Origin: Candidatus Liberibacter americanus str. Sao Paulo
GTDB taxonomy: Bacteria > Pseudomonadota > Alphaproteobacteria > Rhizobiales > Rhizobiaceae
Assembly (NCBI RefSeq): GCF_000496595.1
Contig: NC_022793.1
Coordinates: 372,001-436,000, forward strand
Reading direction: 5' to 3'
DNA: 64,000 bases
In this document: positions 41,397 through 50,676 of the stretch, one piece after another
Layout: each line of letters begins with the position of its first letter
Numbering within the stretch: the first letter of the stretch is position 1
Notes under the pieces: generated by a model
Databases searched by the model: none
Told to the model about the DNA's origin: nothing
Seen by the model: the letters and a program-made list of their open reading frames with translations, nothing else
Program-made: the position numbers and the translations under genes

Positions 41397-42494
41397 ATGA
41401 TTAATGGTAATGTTTTTGATGATAAATTAAAAGCATTGAACTGTTCTATAATAGATTCTATTGATTCTGCTTCCAGTACTGATCAGATCGATTCAATACG
41501 GGTTTCTGCTCTCGGGAAAAAGGGTAGTATCACTAGCCTTTTAAAAGAATTAAAATACTTAGATCCAGATCTTAAATGTTCTAGAGGGGCTATTCTAAAT
41601 AGAATTAAGGATGAGTTATCCAAGAGGATTTCTTCTCGTAGAGAATCGTTAAAGAGTAGTTCTATTTGTTTTAAAATATCATCTGATATCGTAGATGTTA
41701 CTTTGCCTGTTCATTCTTCTCCATGTAATAGAGGGCGTATTCATCCTATTACTCATGTTATTGATGAAGTTACTTGTATTTTTACAGATATGGGATTTAT
41801 TGTAGAAGAAGGGCCTGATATTGAAACCGATTATTATAATTTCGGAGCATTAAATTTCCCAGATGGTCATCCTGCTCGTCAGATGCATGACACTTTCTTT
41901 GTTTCTGCAGTTGAAGGTGAAAAGAATAAGCTTTTACGTACACATACATCTCCGGTGCAGATTAGAATTATGGAATCTCAGGATTTACCTATAAAAGCTA
42001 TTATGCCTGGCAAGACCTACCGTCGTGACTCAGATTCAAGTCATTCTCCAATGTTTCATCAAATTGAAGGATTAGTTGTTAGTAAGTCTGCTACAGTTGC
42101 AAATCTTCGTTGGCTTTTAGATTTTTTTTGTAAATCGTTTTTTGAAGTTGACAGTCTTAAAATGCGATTTCGTCCCTCATTTTTCCCTTTTACTGAGCCT
42201 TCTTTTGAAGTTGATATTAGGTGCAGTCGCTCTAATAATGTTATAAGGTTTGACGAAGGTACAGAGTGGATGGAAGTTTTAGGGTGTGGTATGGTTGATC
42301 CTAGAGTACTGCGTGGTGTTGGCATTGATCCAAATGTGTATCAAGGATTTGCATGGGGTGTAGGGCTTGATCGTTTAGCTATGTTGAAATACGGCATCCC
42401 TGATATACGTGATTTTTTTGCCGCTGATGTTTCTTGGATTAATCATTATGGTTTTTCTCCATTAGAAACTCCTCCTTTATTTGTCTCATTTTAA
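41397..42494 (+). CDS. pheS: Phenylalanyl-tRNA synthetase alpha subunit
   Basis: Catalytic subunit that charges tRNA-Phe. The 365 residues include the N-terminal coiled coil, motif 2 region [32 protein letters not shown] and motif 3 [18 protein letters not shown]. The upstream region at 41352-41383 is a short 8-bp tandem repeat (GGTTATAT-like). It lies 15 bp before pheT. Confidence 0.96.
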   Translation: MINGNVFDDKLKALNCSIIDSIDSASSTDQIDSIRVSALGKKGSITSLLKELKYLDPDLKCSRGAILNRIKDELSKRISSRRESLKSSSICFKISSDIVDVTLPVHSSPCNRGRIHPITHVIDEVTCIFTDMGFIVEEGPDIETDYYNFGALNFPDGHPARQMHDTFFVSAVEGEKNKLLRTHTSPVQIRIMESQDLPIKAIMPGKTYRRDSDSSHSPMFHQIEGLVVSKSATVANLRWLLDFFCKSFFEVDSLKMRFRPSFFPFTEPSFEVDIRCSRSNNVIRFDEGTEWMEVLGCGMVDPRVLRGVGIDPNVYQGFAWGVGLDRLAMLKYGIPDIRDFFAADVSWINHYGFSPLETPPLFVSF

Positions 42495-42509
42495 TAAGGA
42501 TAAATTTCA

Positions 42510-44927
42510 TTGAAGTTTACTTTGTCTTGGTTAAAAGAGCATCTTATTCTAGATTCTAGTCTTCAAGAAATATGTGATAGATTAACTTCTATTGGTCTTG
42601 AGGTTGAAAAAGTTGATGATAGAAGTTCTATGTCATTTTTTAAGATAGCTAAGGTAATCTCCGTAGATTGTCATCCTAATTCAAGTAGTCTTAAGATATT
42701 AAAGATTGATGCTGGTAGAGAAGAGCTTTTACAAGTTGTTTGTGGAGCTCCTAATGTCAGGCCTGGCTTATTAGGTGTTTGGGCTCCTCCTGGAAGTTTT
42801 ATTCCTGCTACTAATATGAAAATTGGTAAGAGTAAAATTAGAGGTGTTGAAAGCTATGGTATGATGTGTTCAGAACAAGAGTTAGTTTTGTCTGATAATC
42901 ATGATGGCATTATGGAATTAGATTATGATGCTCCTATAGGAGGTACTTTTATCGATTATTTTGGATTATCTGATCCAATTATTGAAATTTCTTTGACCCC
43001 AAATAGATCAGATTGCGCTGGCGTGCGTGGTATTGCAAGGGATTTATATGCATCTGGTTTGGGTACATTAAAAGAAATTGATTATCCTGCCTTCGATGTT
43101 TGTGGATCAATTCCATTAGATATTATGATTAATTTAGATGATTCTAGTTTATGTAATGGATTTTCAATGTGTTACGTTAAGGGAGTGCGTAATGGTACTT
43201 CACCTGTTTGGATGCGTCGCAGATTGGAAGCTGTTGGTTTACGATCTATTAGTATTATTGTAGATATTACAAACTATATTGCCTTAGATTTAGGATATCC
43301 TTTGCATGTTTTTGATGCTTCTAAAATATCAGGAAATATTGTAATCCGTAATGCGCGAGATGGTGAAAAAATTATCGCTTTAAATGATAAAGAGTATAAT
43401 CTATCAAGAAATAATGTTGTAGTTGCATCCGATAATGTTGTCGAATCTATTGCGGGGATTATTGGAGGTAAAAGCTCTTGTTGTGATGATAATACGGTAG
43501 ATATTTTGATTGAATCAGCTTTGTGGGATCCTCTTAATATATCTAGATCTGGTCAGAATTTAGGAATAATAACCGATGCTCGGTATCGTTTTGAGCGCGG
43601 AGTAGATTTGCAGGGGATGATACCTGCTCTCAAATATGCCGTATCGTTAATTATATCTTTATGTGGAGGAACTCCTTCCGAAATTCATGTTGTAAGGAAT
43701 GAAAAATATAAACATCGTATAATTGATTTTGATAATGCGGAGGTAAAAAGATCAACAGGTGTTGATGTTCCTATTGATTATAGCTTGGATATTTTGCGAA
43801 AACTTGGTTTTGATGTAGATGATTTAAATGGAAGATTAATTGTTTATACTCCTTCTTGGCGCAATGATGTTGAAGAGCAGGCTGATTTAGTAGAAGAGAT
43901 TCTGAGAATTTATGGAGTTGATAAGATTGAACCTGATCCACTTTTTTTAAGTAAAGGAAACTATAAATGTGGTTTATCAGTTCAACAAAAGAGAACTCGT
44001 TTGTCAAAACGAGTTCTTGCTACTCGTGCTATGATGGAGGTAATAACTTGGTCTTTCATTTCAAAAGAACAATCAGTTTTTTTTGGAGGTGGTCAGCCTG
44101 AATTAGAGATTTTAAATCCAATTTCTTCAGATATGTCTGATATGAGAACATCTCTTTTACCTGGATTATTAGCAGCTGCTAAGCGTAATGTTGACCGTGC
44201 AATTTTCGATCTATCCATATTTGAAGTCTCTCATGTTTATGATAATGATATGCCTTCATCTCAAAAGTGTATGGCAGCAGGAATTAGAAAGGGCTCTTCT
44301 AGAATGAATGGAGCTGGAAGATTTTGGTCAGATAGTTCTGAAAAATGCAAATATGTAGATTTATTTGATGCTAAGGCTGATGCATTATCTGTTATAGAAA
44401 CTTTTGTTCCTATTGATAAAATTATAATTGAAGCTGATGCTCCTTCTTGGTATCATCCAGGTCGTTCTGGGGTAATTAAGATGGGTAAAGATATTATCTT
44501 GGGTTGTTTTGGAGAATTTCATCCTAAGATTTTAGATTTTTTTGGATTATCAGGAGCTATATGCGGTTTTGAAATTTGTATTGATTCAATACCTGTTTAT
44601 AAAAATAAACGTAGTCCTACTAAAAAAGTTATGCGTGTTTCATCATTGCATCCAATTAAACGTGATTTTTCTTTTGTGGTAGACAAGTCAGTTCCTGCCG
44701 GTAAAATTGTTGATCTAGTTAGAAAAGTAGACCGAGATCTTATAGTTGATGTGGTAGTTTTTGATGTTTTTGAAGGTTCATCAGTAGGGGATAATAAAAA
44801 ATCTATTGCTATTGAAGTTTTGATTCAGCCTTTGAAAAGTACTCTTTGTGATTATGATTTGCAAAAATTGACAGATAGTATTGTAAAAGTAGTTGTGAAA
44901 AACACAGATGCTGTGTTGCGTTCTTAG
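42510..44927 (+). CDS. pheT: Phenylalanyl-tRNA synthetase beta subunit
   Basis: Tyrosine-editing and tRNA-binding subunit. The 805 residues show, in order, the tRNA-binding domain (about 40-150, KILKIDAGREELLQVVCGAPN), the B3/B4 editing domain (LDLGYPLHVFDASKI), the B5 domain (FDVDDLNGRLIVYTPSWRNDVE), the catalytic-like core and a C-terminal FDX-ACB domain (SSLHPIKRDFSFVVDK). The start is a TTG at 42510 after AAGGA; I see no better ATG. Confidence 0.95.
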   Translation: MKFTLSWLKEHLILDSSLQEICDRLTSIGLEVEKVDDRSSMSFFKIAKVISVDCHPNSSSLKILKIDAGREELLQVVCGAPNVRPGLLGVWAPPGSFIPATNMKIGKSKIRGVESYGMMCSEQELVLSDNHDGIMELDYDAPIGGTFIDYFGLSDPIIEISLTPNRSDCAGVRGIARDLYASGLGTLKEIDYPAFDVCGSIPLDIMINLDDSSLCNGFSMCYVKGVRNGTSPVWMRRRLEAVGLRSISIIVDITNYIALDLGYPLHVFDASKISGNIVIRNARDGEKIIALNDKEYNLSRNNVVVASDNVVESIAGIIGGKSSCCDDNTVDILIESALWDPLNISRSGQNLGIITDARYRFERGVDLQGMIPALKYAVSLIISLCGGTPSEIHVVRNEKYKHRIIDFDNAEVKRSTGVDVPIDYSLDILRKLGFDVDDLNGRLIVYTPSWRNDVEEQADLVEEILRIYGVDKIEPDPLFLSKGNYKCGLSVQQKRTRLSKRVLATRAMMEVITWSFISKEQSVFFGGGQPELEILNPISSDMSDMRTSLLPGLLAAAKRNVDRAIFDLSIFEVSHVYDNDMPSSQKCMAAGIRKGSSRMNGAGRFWSDSSEKCKYVDLFDAKADALSVIETFVPIDKIIIEADAPSWYHPGRSGVIKMGKDIILGCFGEFHPKILDFFGLSGAICGFEICIDSIPVYKNKRSPTKKVMRVSSLHPIKRDFSFVVDKSVPAGKIVDLVRKVDRDLIVDVVVFDVFEGSSVGDNKKSIAIEVLIQPLKSTLCDYDLQKLTDSIVKVVVKNTDAVLRS

Positions 44928-45594
44928 TAGATTATCACTTATTTTAATTGAAATTATGTGTTCTAATCTTCTATTATATTTTGTTTAGTCAATTGTTTAA
45001 CGATAATATAGTTGTATTTTTCTGTTAATTCTGTAATTTTTATGCTATTATTTATCAAAAATTTATTGAATTTTATGAAGAACATTATCACTAATTATTT
45101 TTTTATTGTCGATTGTTTTATTTAAATATGATCTTTAGTAAAATATTTTATATTTATAATTATCAGTCTTTTCCTTATATTTATATATCATAACTTTTTT
45201 ATATAAGGCTTTTTTTTTAGTTATTAAGTTTACTTTAAATATACGATATTGTTGTTGGTTCTTCTTAAGAAGATCAGATTTTTATCTTTGAACTTAAATA
45301 TTTCTTAATTTAAATTAGTCATTTAATCCTAATGCAATTTATATTAAATAAAAATTTTTCGTAACAATATTTTTTGATGTTTATCATTATCGTGCTTTTT
45401 ATAGTAAAATTTTAGTTAATAATATGAAAAATATTTATTAACTGTATTGTAATTTATGATTTCATTGTTTATAACCTATGGTTAATTTGGATGGAATTAT
45501 GTAACCTGATTTCCATGTTTGCATTTTTCAATTGACGATTTCATTAATTGAAGCCGTTTGTTGTTTTTCTAGTAGAAAAGAATAGGGATTAACT
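44928..45594. other. AT-rich spacer upstream of the porin gene
   Basis: About 670 bp with no supportable gene and no clear terminator after pheT. The porin promoter should lie near the right end. Confidence 0.5.
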
Positions 45595-46521
45595 ATGAGA
45601 TTAAAAAGTTTTTATCTAGGATCTGTTGCTGTATTTGCGATGTATTCTTATGCTGGTGCTGCTTATGTAGCTAATAAAAAGAATGTTGCTTATTCTGGTT
45701 TAAAGCTTGAATGGTTTGTTGCATCTAAATTAGTTGCTGATTATACAAATAAAGATAGTAAAATTTCGCAATTTGCTTCATCTACGTCTGAACTTACTTT
45801 AAGTTCTACTCGTCGTACTAGATTAGGTGTTGTTAATGGATCTGCAACTATTGTTGCTGCTACGAAACCTTCTAATTCAGTATCATTAGGTGATGTTTAT
45901 ATGAGTTTAGGTGGTTTTAAGTTAGGTTATTATGATCCTTGGAAGATTGAAGGTCTTTCTTATAAAGGAATTTCTTTAAAAAATAAAGAGCCTAGGTTAC
46001 ATTCTATTTCTTATGAAAATACTCATAAGCTGTTTAAGTATGGTCTTTCTGTTGATTATTTTGATTTGGGATCTAATGATGTGAAATCATTGGGAGTAGG
46101 TTATTTAGCTTCAGTTGTTTTAGGTAAGGCTAAAGCTGCAGTTAGTGGTGGATATGATAATAAGACTGATGCATTTGCTGTGCGGGGTGTTTTAACCTCT
46201 AATATTGGTCGTGGTACATTAGATTTAGCTGGTCTGTTTGCAAGTGGTGCTAATTCTTACTATGATGCCTCTAAATATTCTGTTGCTGCTTCGTATAAAT
46301 TTAATTTAAATGATAAGTTTAGCATTGCTCCAGGAGTTCAGTATTTATTTGATACGAAAAAGACAGATGGTAGTTTCGCAGGCGATTGCATTGTAGCAGG
46401 TGCTGATGTTGGTTATAAAGTATCAGATGCTTTATCGGCAAATGTTTCTGCAACTATGAGAGGTCTTAATAAAGATGAATCTAAGATGGAATTATCTTTT
46501 TCTTTAAAACACTCTCTGTAG
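45595..46521 (+). CDS. Small porin-like outer-membrane protein
   Basis: A 308-residue exported protein with a signal peptide (SFYLGSVAVFAMYSYAGAAY) and alternating beta-strand patterns to the end, where the strands KMELSFSLKHSL finish. GDVYMSLGGFKLGYYDPWKIEG and VKSLGVGYLA resemble the Porin_2 (RopA/Omp2) family of Rhizobiales, but the protein is shorter than the usual 340-400 residues. The C-terminal residue is leucine, not the usual phenylalanine. AGGGA precedes the ATG and a terminator follows. It probably forms a diffusion pore and is a likely main surface antigen; this is inference. Confidence 0.75.
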   Translation: MRLKSFYLGSVAVFAMYSYAGAAYVANKKNVAYSGLKLEWFVASKLVADYTNKDSKISQFASSTSELTLSSTRRTRLGVVNGSATIVAATKPSNSVSLGDVYMSLGGFKLGYYDPWKIEGLSYKGISLKNKEPRLHSISYENTHKLFKYGLSVDYFDLGSNDVKSLGVGYLASVVLGKAKAAVSGGYDNKTDAFAVRGVLTSNIGRGTLDLAGLFASGANSYYDASKYSVAASYKFNLNDKFSIAPGVQYLFDTKKTDGSFAGDCIVAGADVGYKVSDALSANVSATMRGLNKDESKMELSFSLKHSL

Positions 46522-46550
46522 AAAAAACAGGTCATTTTATTCTCTAAATT

Positions 46551-46585
46551 AAAGGTAGTCACTTTGTGGCTGCTTTTAATTTTTG
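46551..46585 (+). terminator. Intrinsic terminator after the porin gene
   Basis: AAAGGTAGTCAC pairs with GTGGCTGCTTT, with one bulged G and a TTT loop, followed by TAATTTTTG. Confidence 0.7.
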
Positions 46586-46590
46586 CTTAA

Positions 46591-46642
46591 CTGGTTTGAT
46601 AAATTATACCTACGAGCTAGTTTGATAAATTATGTCTATACG
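46591..46642. repeat. Imperfect 26-bp tandem duplication
   Basis: CTGGTTTGATAAATTATACC... at 46591-46616 is followed by CTAGTTTGATAAATTATGTC... at 46617-46642. The first half is nearly identical and the end has diverged. Non-coding. Confidence 0.65.
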
Positions 46643-46743
46643 TGCTATTTAATTGGATTATTCTTTATATTATGATTACTTTTATAAAGATATCCCAATC
46701 ATCCATAATAATATTATAATCAGCGTTATGTATTTTTTTTAAT

Positions 46744-46817
46744 TGGCTGGGGAACTTGGATTCGAACCAAGATTAACGGTGTCAGAGACCGTCGTTCTGC
46801 CATTGAACTATTCCCCA
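46744..46817 (-). tRNA. tRNA-Gln (anticodon CTG)
   Basis: The minus-strand sequence starts TGGGGAA, pairing with TTCCCCA at the 3' end. The anticodon arm is ACGGT-CTCTGAC-ACCGT, giving CTG, which reads CAG. The T arm CTTGG-TTCGAAT-CCAAG is perfect. The 3' CCA is encoded. Confidence 0.95.
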
Positions 46818-46829
46818 ATACAGTTAGAT

Positions 46830-46858
46830 ATATTAATCACAAAACTTCACACTATCAA
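46830..46858 (-). promoter_or_regulatory. Sigma70-type promoter of tRNA-Gln
   Basis: On the minus strand TTGATA (46858-46853) and TAATAT (46835-46830) are 17 bp apart, about 12 bp before the tRNA 5' end. Confidence 0.65.
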
Positions 46859-47208
46859 TATAATATAGTAATATGTTGCGTATATGAATTTAATATAATT
46901 ATCAATAATGATAAAGCAATGCTTTAGAATATATATTGTTATTTGATATTTTTTAATATGGCATATTATGCTTTTATAAATTATATATCAAATAATTTAT
47001 AATTGTATAGTTGGCAATTTAGATATTTTATTTTTATATTATTTTCTTGATGCAATTAATTTTATTAATTGTAATACATCTTTACGGTCTATTACTTTAT
47101 TTTATAAAAAATTTGCTCTATCTTTTGATAATTATTTTTACGATTAGACAAAGTTATAATAATTATTAGTTAAATATATCTTTTATAGATAGAAGGTAAG
47201 AATAAACT
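46859..47208. other. AT-rich spacer between tRNA-Gln and rlmE
   Basis: About 350 bp with no gene, repeat or terminator that I can support. The rlmE ribosome binding site (GAAGG) lies at its right end. Confidence 0.5.
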
Positions 47209-47892
47209 ATGGATAAGTTATTAAGCGGCTATTCTAGGCGAGATTTAACTAATAAAGTAAAGAAGTCTTCTCTGCATAAGTCATCTCGTGATTGGTTATA
47301 CAGGCATATCAATGATCATTATGTGCAACAATCAAAATTAGATGGATGGCGTGCTCGTTCTGCATATAAATTGCTTCAAATTAATGAAAAACACGGAATA
47401 CTTATTCCTAATAGACGTATTGTTGATCTTGGATCAGCTCCAGGAAGTTGGTCACAAGTGGCAGCACATGTAATTGGTGCAAAATCTGATGATATCCGTA
47501 TTGCTGCTATAGATATATTAGATATGAAACCAATTGAAGGTGTTGATTTTTTCAAATTTGATTTTTTAGATTTAGAATCTTGGGATTTTATATGTAAGGC
47601 AATAGGTGGAAAGCCAGATCTTGTTCTTTCTGATATGGCTTATCCGACTACTGGTCACCGTAAAACTGACCATTTGCGTACTATGAGCTTATGCAAAGCT
47701 GCTTCATTTTTTGCTTTGGAAATGTTAAATGAGAATGGTGATTTCCTTGTAAAAACATTTCAGGGAGGAACAATTAGTGATATATTGTCTATTCTTAAAA
47801 AACATTTTCAAAAAGTAATTCATATTAAACCGATGGCATCGCGCTCAGAATCAGTGGAAATGTTTTTATTAGCAAAAGGATTTCGAAAGTAA
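47209..47892 (+). CDS. rlmE: 23S rRNA (uridine-2552-2'-O)-methyltransferase
   Basis: Methylates the ribose of U2552 in the ribosomal A loop. The 227-residue RrmJ/FtsJ-type protein shows WRARSAYKLLQI, the SAM loop VDLGSAPGSWSQVA, LSDMAYPTTGHR, FLVKTFQGG and SESVEMFLLAKGF, which supply the K-D-K-E tetrad. It stands alone. Confidence 0.94.
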   Translation: MDKLLSGYSRRDLTNKVKKSSLHKSSRDWLYRHINDHYVQQSKLDGWRARSAYKLLQINEKHGILIPNRRIVDLGSAPGSWSQVAAHVIGAKSDDIRIAAIDILDMKPIEGVDFFKFDFLDLESWDFICKAIGGKPDLVLSDMAYPTTGHRKTDHLRTMSLCKAASFFALEMLNENGDFLVKTFQGGTISDILSILKKHFQKVIHIKPMASRSESVEMFLLAKGFRK

Positions 47893-48372
47893 ACATAAAT
47901 TAGAGTTTGCTAAAAACTTATTATGAACTTAACAAGTATTTTATTAATTAATTATCTATCGATAGCAAATTATAATAATTTTTATCGTAAAGAAGATTTC
48001 CCAAAGATAGTTATTGTCAAATCAGTATTGCAATAGTATGGGATGGATGAAACGATATTTTTTAAAAATTAAATGTTCTTTGTAGGAGTATATAGAAAAA
48101 ATAAATGATTTAAAAAAGATTTTCTTTGTAAATTACAGTGGTAAATATGCAATTATACTCTCAATTATCTGATAGCAGTTATTATAAAGATTGATTGAAT
48201 TACATGTAGAATTGGATAATGTTATTATCAATTTAAGTTCTTTTAATTATAAGGCAGAAATAACAAAAAAAATTTTCTAACATAAATCGAACAAATAAAT
48301 CTGTCTTATATAGCCTACAAATCTATTTTCTATATCATATAAGAATAATATAATAATAATACTATATTTTGA
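47893..48372. other. AT-rich spacer, nothing recognised
   Basis: About 480 bp between rlmE and tRNA-Val. I see no ORF, repeat or convincing hairpin. Confidence 0.5.
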
Positions 48373-48447
48373 TGGTAGGCATGGCAAGAATTGAACTTGC
48401 GACCCCTACGATGTCAACGTAGTGTTCTACCACTGAACTACATGCCC
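48373..48447 (-). tRNA. tRNA-Val (anticodon GAC)
   Basis: The minus-strand sequence starts GGGCATG, pairing with CATGCCT through a G-U pair at the end. The anticodon arm CTACG-TTGACAT-CGTAG gives GAC. The T arm GCAAG-TTCAATT-CTTGC is perfect. The CCA end is encoded. The loop CAATT instead of CGAAT is slightly unusual. Confidence 0.92.
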
Positions 48448-48469
48448 ATTTACAAAGTGATTTAGTTAT

Positions 48470-48498
48470 TGTTTATGTATATAACATAATATCGTCAA
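48470..48498 (-). promoter_or_regulatory. Candidate promoter of tRNA-Val
   Basis: On the minus strand TTGACG (48498-48493) is followed after 17 bp by TAAACA (48475-48470), about 22 bp before the tRNA. The -10 match is modest. Confidence 0.4.
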
Positions 48499-48526
48499 CT
48501 TATTTTTATATTTTTTCTATTAAATA

Positions 48527-48889
48527 TTACAATGTTAGCAATCTGTTTACTTCATTTACTAGATCTTTTAAATGAAAAGGCTTGGAAAGAACTTTTGCGT
48601 TTTTTGGCGCACTAGAGCCAGGGTTTAATGCTACAGCGGCAAAACCAGTAATGAACATTACTTTTAAGTCAGGATCTATTTCAGTTGCTTTACGTGCTAG
48701 CTCGATACCATCCATTTCTGGCATTACAATATCTGTCAACAACAAAGAGAAAGGCTCTTCGCATATTTTTTTGTACGCTATCGCTCCATTACTACAAGGT
48801 GTAACTTCATAACCGGCTTTTCCTAATGCCTTAATTAAAAAATTTCGCATGTCATTATCATCTTCTGCTAGGATAATTTTTTGATTCAT
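48527..48889 (-). CDS. cpdR: Single-domain response regulator CpdR
   Basis: A 120-residue receiver domain without output domain. The acidic pocket is EDD at 9-11, the phosphorylated residue is Asp53 in LTDIVMPEMDG and the lysine is in VLSKPFH. The sequence (ILAEDDNDMRNFL, GFAAVALNP) matches CpdR of Alphaproteobacteria, which, when unphosphorylated, directs ClpXP proteolysis during the cell cycle and is controlled by the CckA-ChpT relay. No partner gene is nearby. Confidence 0.92.
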   Translation of the reverse strand: MNQKIILAEDDNDMRNFLIKALGKAGYEVTPCSNGAIAYKKICEEPFSLLLTDIVMPEMDGIELARKATEIDPDLKVMFITGFAAVALNPGSSAPKNAKVLSKPFHLKDLVNEVNRLLTL

Positions 48890-49188
48890 TTTGGAGAACT
48901 GCTATGTATAAAAAAATAGTTGCGATCTTATGTTGATGTGTATTGTGATTTTATGTGATGATAAAATCATTGGCTATTTATAATAATTGTCATTCTTGAT
49001 TATAACCCTTTCTTTAAATATTTAATACATATCTATTCTATATTTTATACCTAAATTTATTACATCATTACCTTCATATTGTTGCACTATTATAAATATA
49101 TTTTTTATTTAATTACAAATTATTTTGTTTAAAATAACACAGAAAATAAACATTTAAATGTTACCTTAATATTATCAATAAATACTAT
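48890..49188. other. AT-rich spacer after metQ
   Basis: About 300 bp between cpdR and metQ. A palindrome AACATTTAAATGTT at 49149-49162 lies just after the metQ stop (minus strand) and is followed by TATTTT, so it might be a weak terminator. Nothing else is seen. Confidence 0.4.
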
Positions 49189-50001
49189 TTACCATGTTGG
49201 AATGATGAATGAACTATCTTTAGGGAAAAGATCTTTAATATATTGCTTAACTTCTTCGTTACGATATGATTCTACTAAAGTTTTTACCCAAGGTTTATCT
49301 TTATTCTTAGATTGCACTACAATCAGATTTGCATAAGGATTATTGATATTATCCTCTGAAAAAATAGCGTTTTCAGGCTTGATTTTTGCTAATATAGCAT
49401 AGTTTGTGTTAATTACTGCTGCATTAACATCATTAAGTGTGCGAGAAACTTGTGCTGCATCAATCTCAATGAATTGCGCATTTTTAGGATTTTCTGCTAT
49501 ATCAGAAATACTTTTAATATCTTGTTTCTTTTTTAATTTTATAAGTTTGCATTTTTCTAGAAGCAAAAGCGCTCTTTCGAAATTTGTTGGATCGTTTGGG
49601 AGAGAAATAATTGCATTTTTAGGTATATCTGCAATTTTTTGTACTTTATTAGAATATATTTTCATAGGAGTTATTATTGTAGTTGCTACTGATTCAATTT
49701 TATATCCTTTGGCGTTAATCTGATTATTAAGATATTTTTCGTGTTGAAAAGCATTAGCATCTATATCTCCGTTATCAAGGGCTATATTTGGTGTCATGAA
49801 ATCAGAGAATTCTATAATTTCTATGTTAACACCGCTTCTAGCTGCTATTTCTTTAACTTTTTTCATGATATCAGCATTTTCACCTGGATTTACTCCAATT
49901 TTTATGGAGTTTTTTTGAGTTCCTGCTGAATAATTATTGTTTATCTTTATTACAATTACAGTAGATATAATTATAAATATCATAGTATATATAATACGCA
50001 T
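49189..50001 (-). CDS. metQ: Methionine ABC transporter substrate-binding protein (NLPA family)
   Basis: Binding protein of the MetNIQ importer, 270 residues. The family pattern IKIGVNPGENADIMKKVK, EFSDFMTPNIALDNGDIDANAFQH and ISLPNDPTNFERALLLL are visible. The N-terminus has a hydrophobic anchor (IIYTMIFIIISTVIVI) but no lipobox cysteine, unlike E. coli MetQ, so it may be membrane-anchored or cleaved. AGGAAA inside the first codons of a longer reading (ATG 50013) precedes ATG 50001, which I take as the start. Confidence 0.9.
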   Translation of the reverse strand: MRIIYTMIFIIISTVIVIKINNNYSAGTQKNSIKIGVNPGENADIMKKVKEIAARSGVNIEIIEFSDFMTPNIALDNGDIDANAFQHEKYLNNQINAKGYKIESVATTIITPMKIYSNKVQKIADIPKNAIISLPNDPTNFERALLLLEKCKLIKLKKKQDIKSISDIAENPKNAQFIEIDAAQVSRTLNDVNAAVINTNYAILAKIKPENAIFSEDNINNPYANLIVVQSKNKDKPWVKTLVESYRNEEVKQYIKDLFPKDSSFIIPTW

Positions 50002-50019
50002 ATATTTCCTCATTCTATT

Positions 50020-50676
50020 TTAATGATGTCTATTGATTTGCTTTTCTACTGACTTACCAATTATTTGTATAATTTGTACAAGAGCTATTATCGTTAATAT
50101 TACGAAGAATGTGACTTCTGGCATAAATCTTTGGTATCCATATCTAATGGCAAGATCTCCTAATCCACCACCACCAATAGTTCCTGCCAGGAATGAGTAA
50201 TTTATTAATCCTATAAAAGATGTAGTAACGTTTCTTACTATGCTAGTTTTTGACTCAGCAATCAAAATTTTAAATACAATTTGTAATGGTGAAGCGCCCA
50301 TGGCAATCCCCATCTCAATAAGATCATTGCTTACTTCGCGGATAGATCCTTCTATCAGTCTTGCTATAAAAGATATAACAACAATAGATAATGGAATAAT
50401 CGCTGCTTTAGTACCAATAGATGTTCCTATAATATACCTTGTTATAGGTATCATAGCTATAACAAGAATTATGAACGGTATAGAGCGTAAAATATTTATT
50501 ATAAAACCAATCAATGCGCTTATTATTGGGGCAGGGAAGAGCCCATTTTTATCACTTGTTGCTAGGAATAATCCAACAATAATTCCTAATATAGATCCAA
50601 TAATCCCAGAAATACTGGTCATATAAATTGTTTCGAAAAGCCCTTGAATAATATGATTCAACAAATCAATCGACAT
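50020..50676 (-). CDS. metI: Methionine ABC transporter permease
   Basis: Inner-membrane permease with about five membrane segments, 218 residues. GLFETIYMTSISGIIGSILG and the loop EMGIAMGASPLQIVFKILIAES, followed by GTIGGGGLGDLAIRYGYQRF, are typical of MetI. It overlaps metN by 11 bp and is 18 bp before metQ. Confidence 0.93.
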   Translation of the reverse strand: MSIDLLNHIIQGLFETIYMTSISGIIGSILGIIVGLFLATSDKNGLFPAPIISALIGFIINILRSIPFIILVIAMIPITRYIIGTSIGTKAAIIPLSIVVISFIARLIEGSIREVSNDLIEMGIAMGASPLQIVFKILIAESKTSIVRNVTTSFIGLINYSFLAGTIGGGGLGDLAIRYGYQRFMPEVTFFVILTIIALVQIIQIIGKSVEKQINRHH

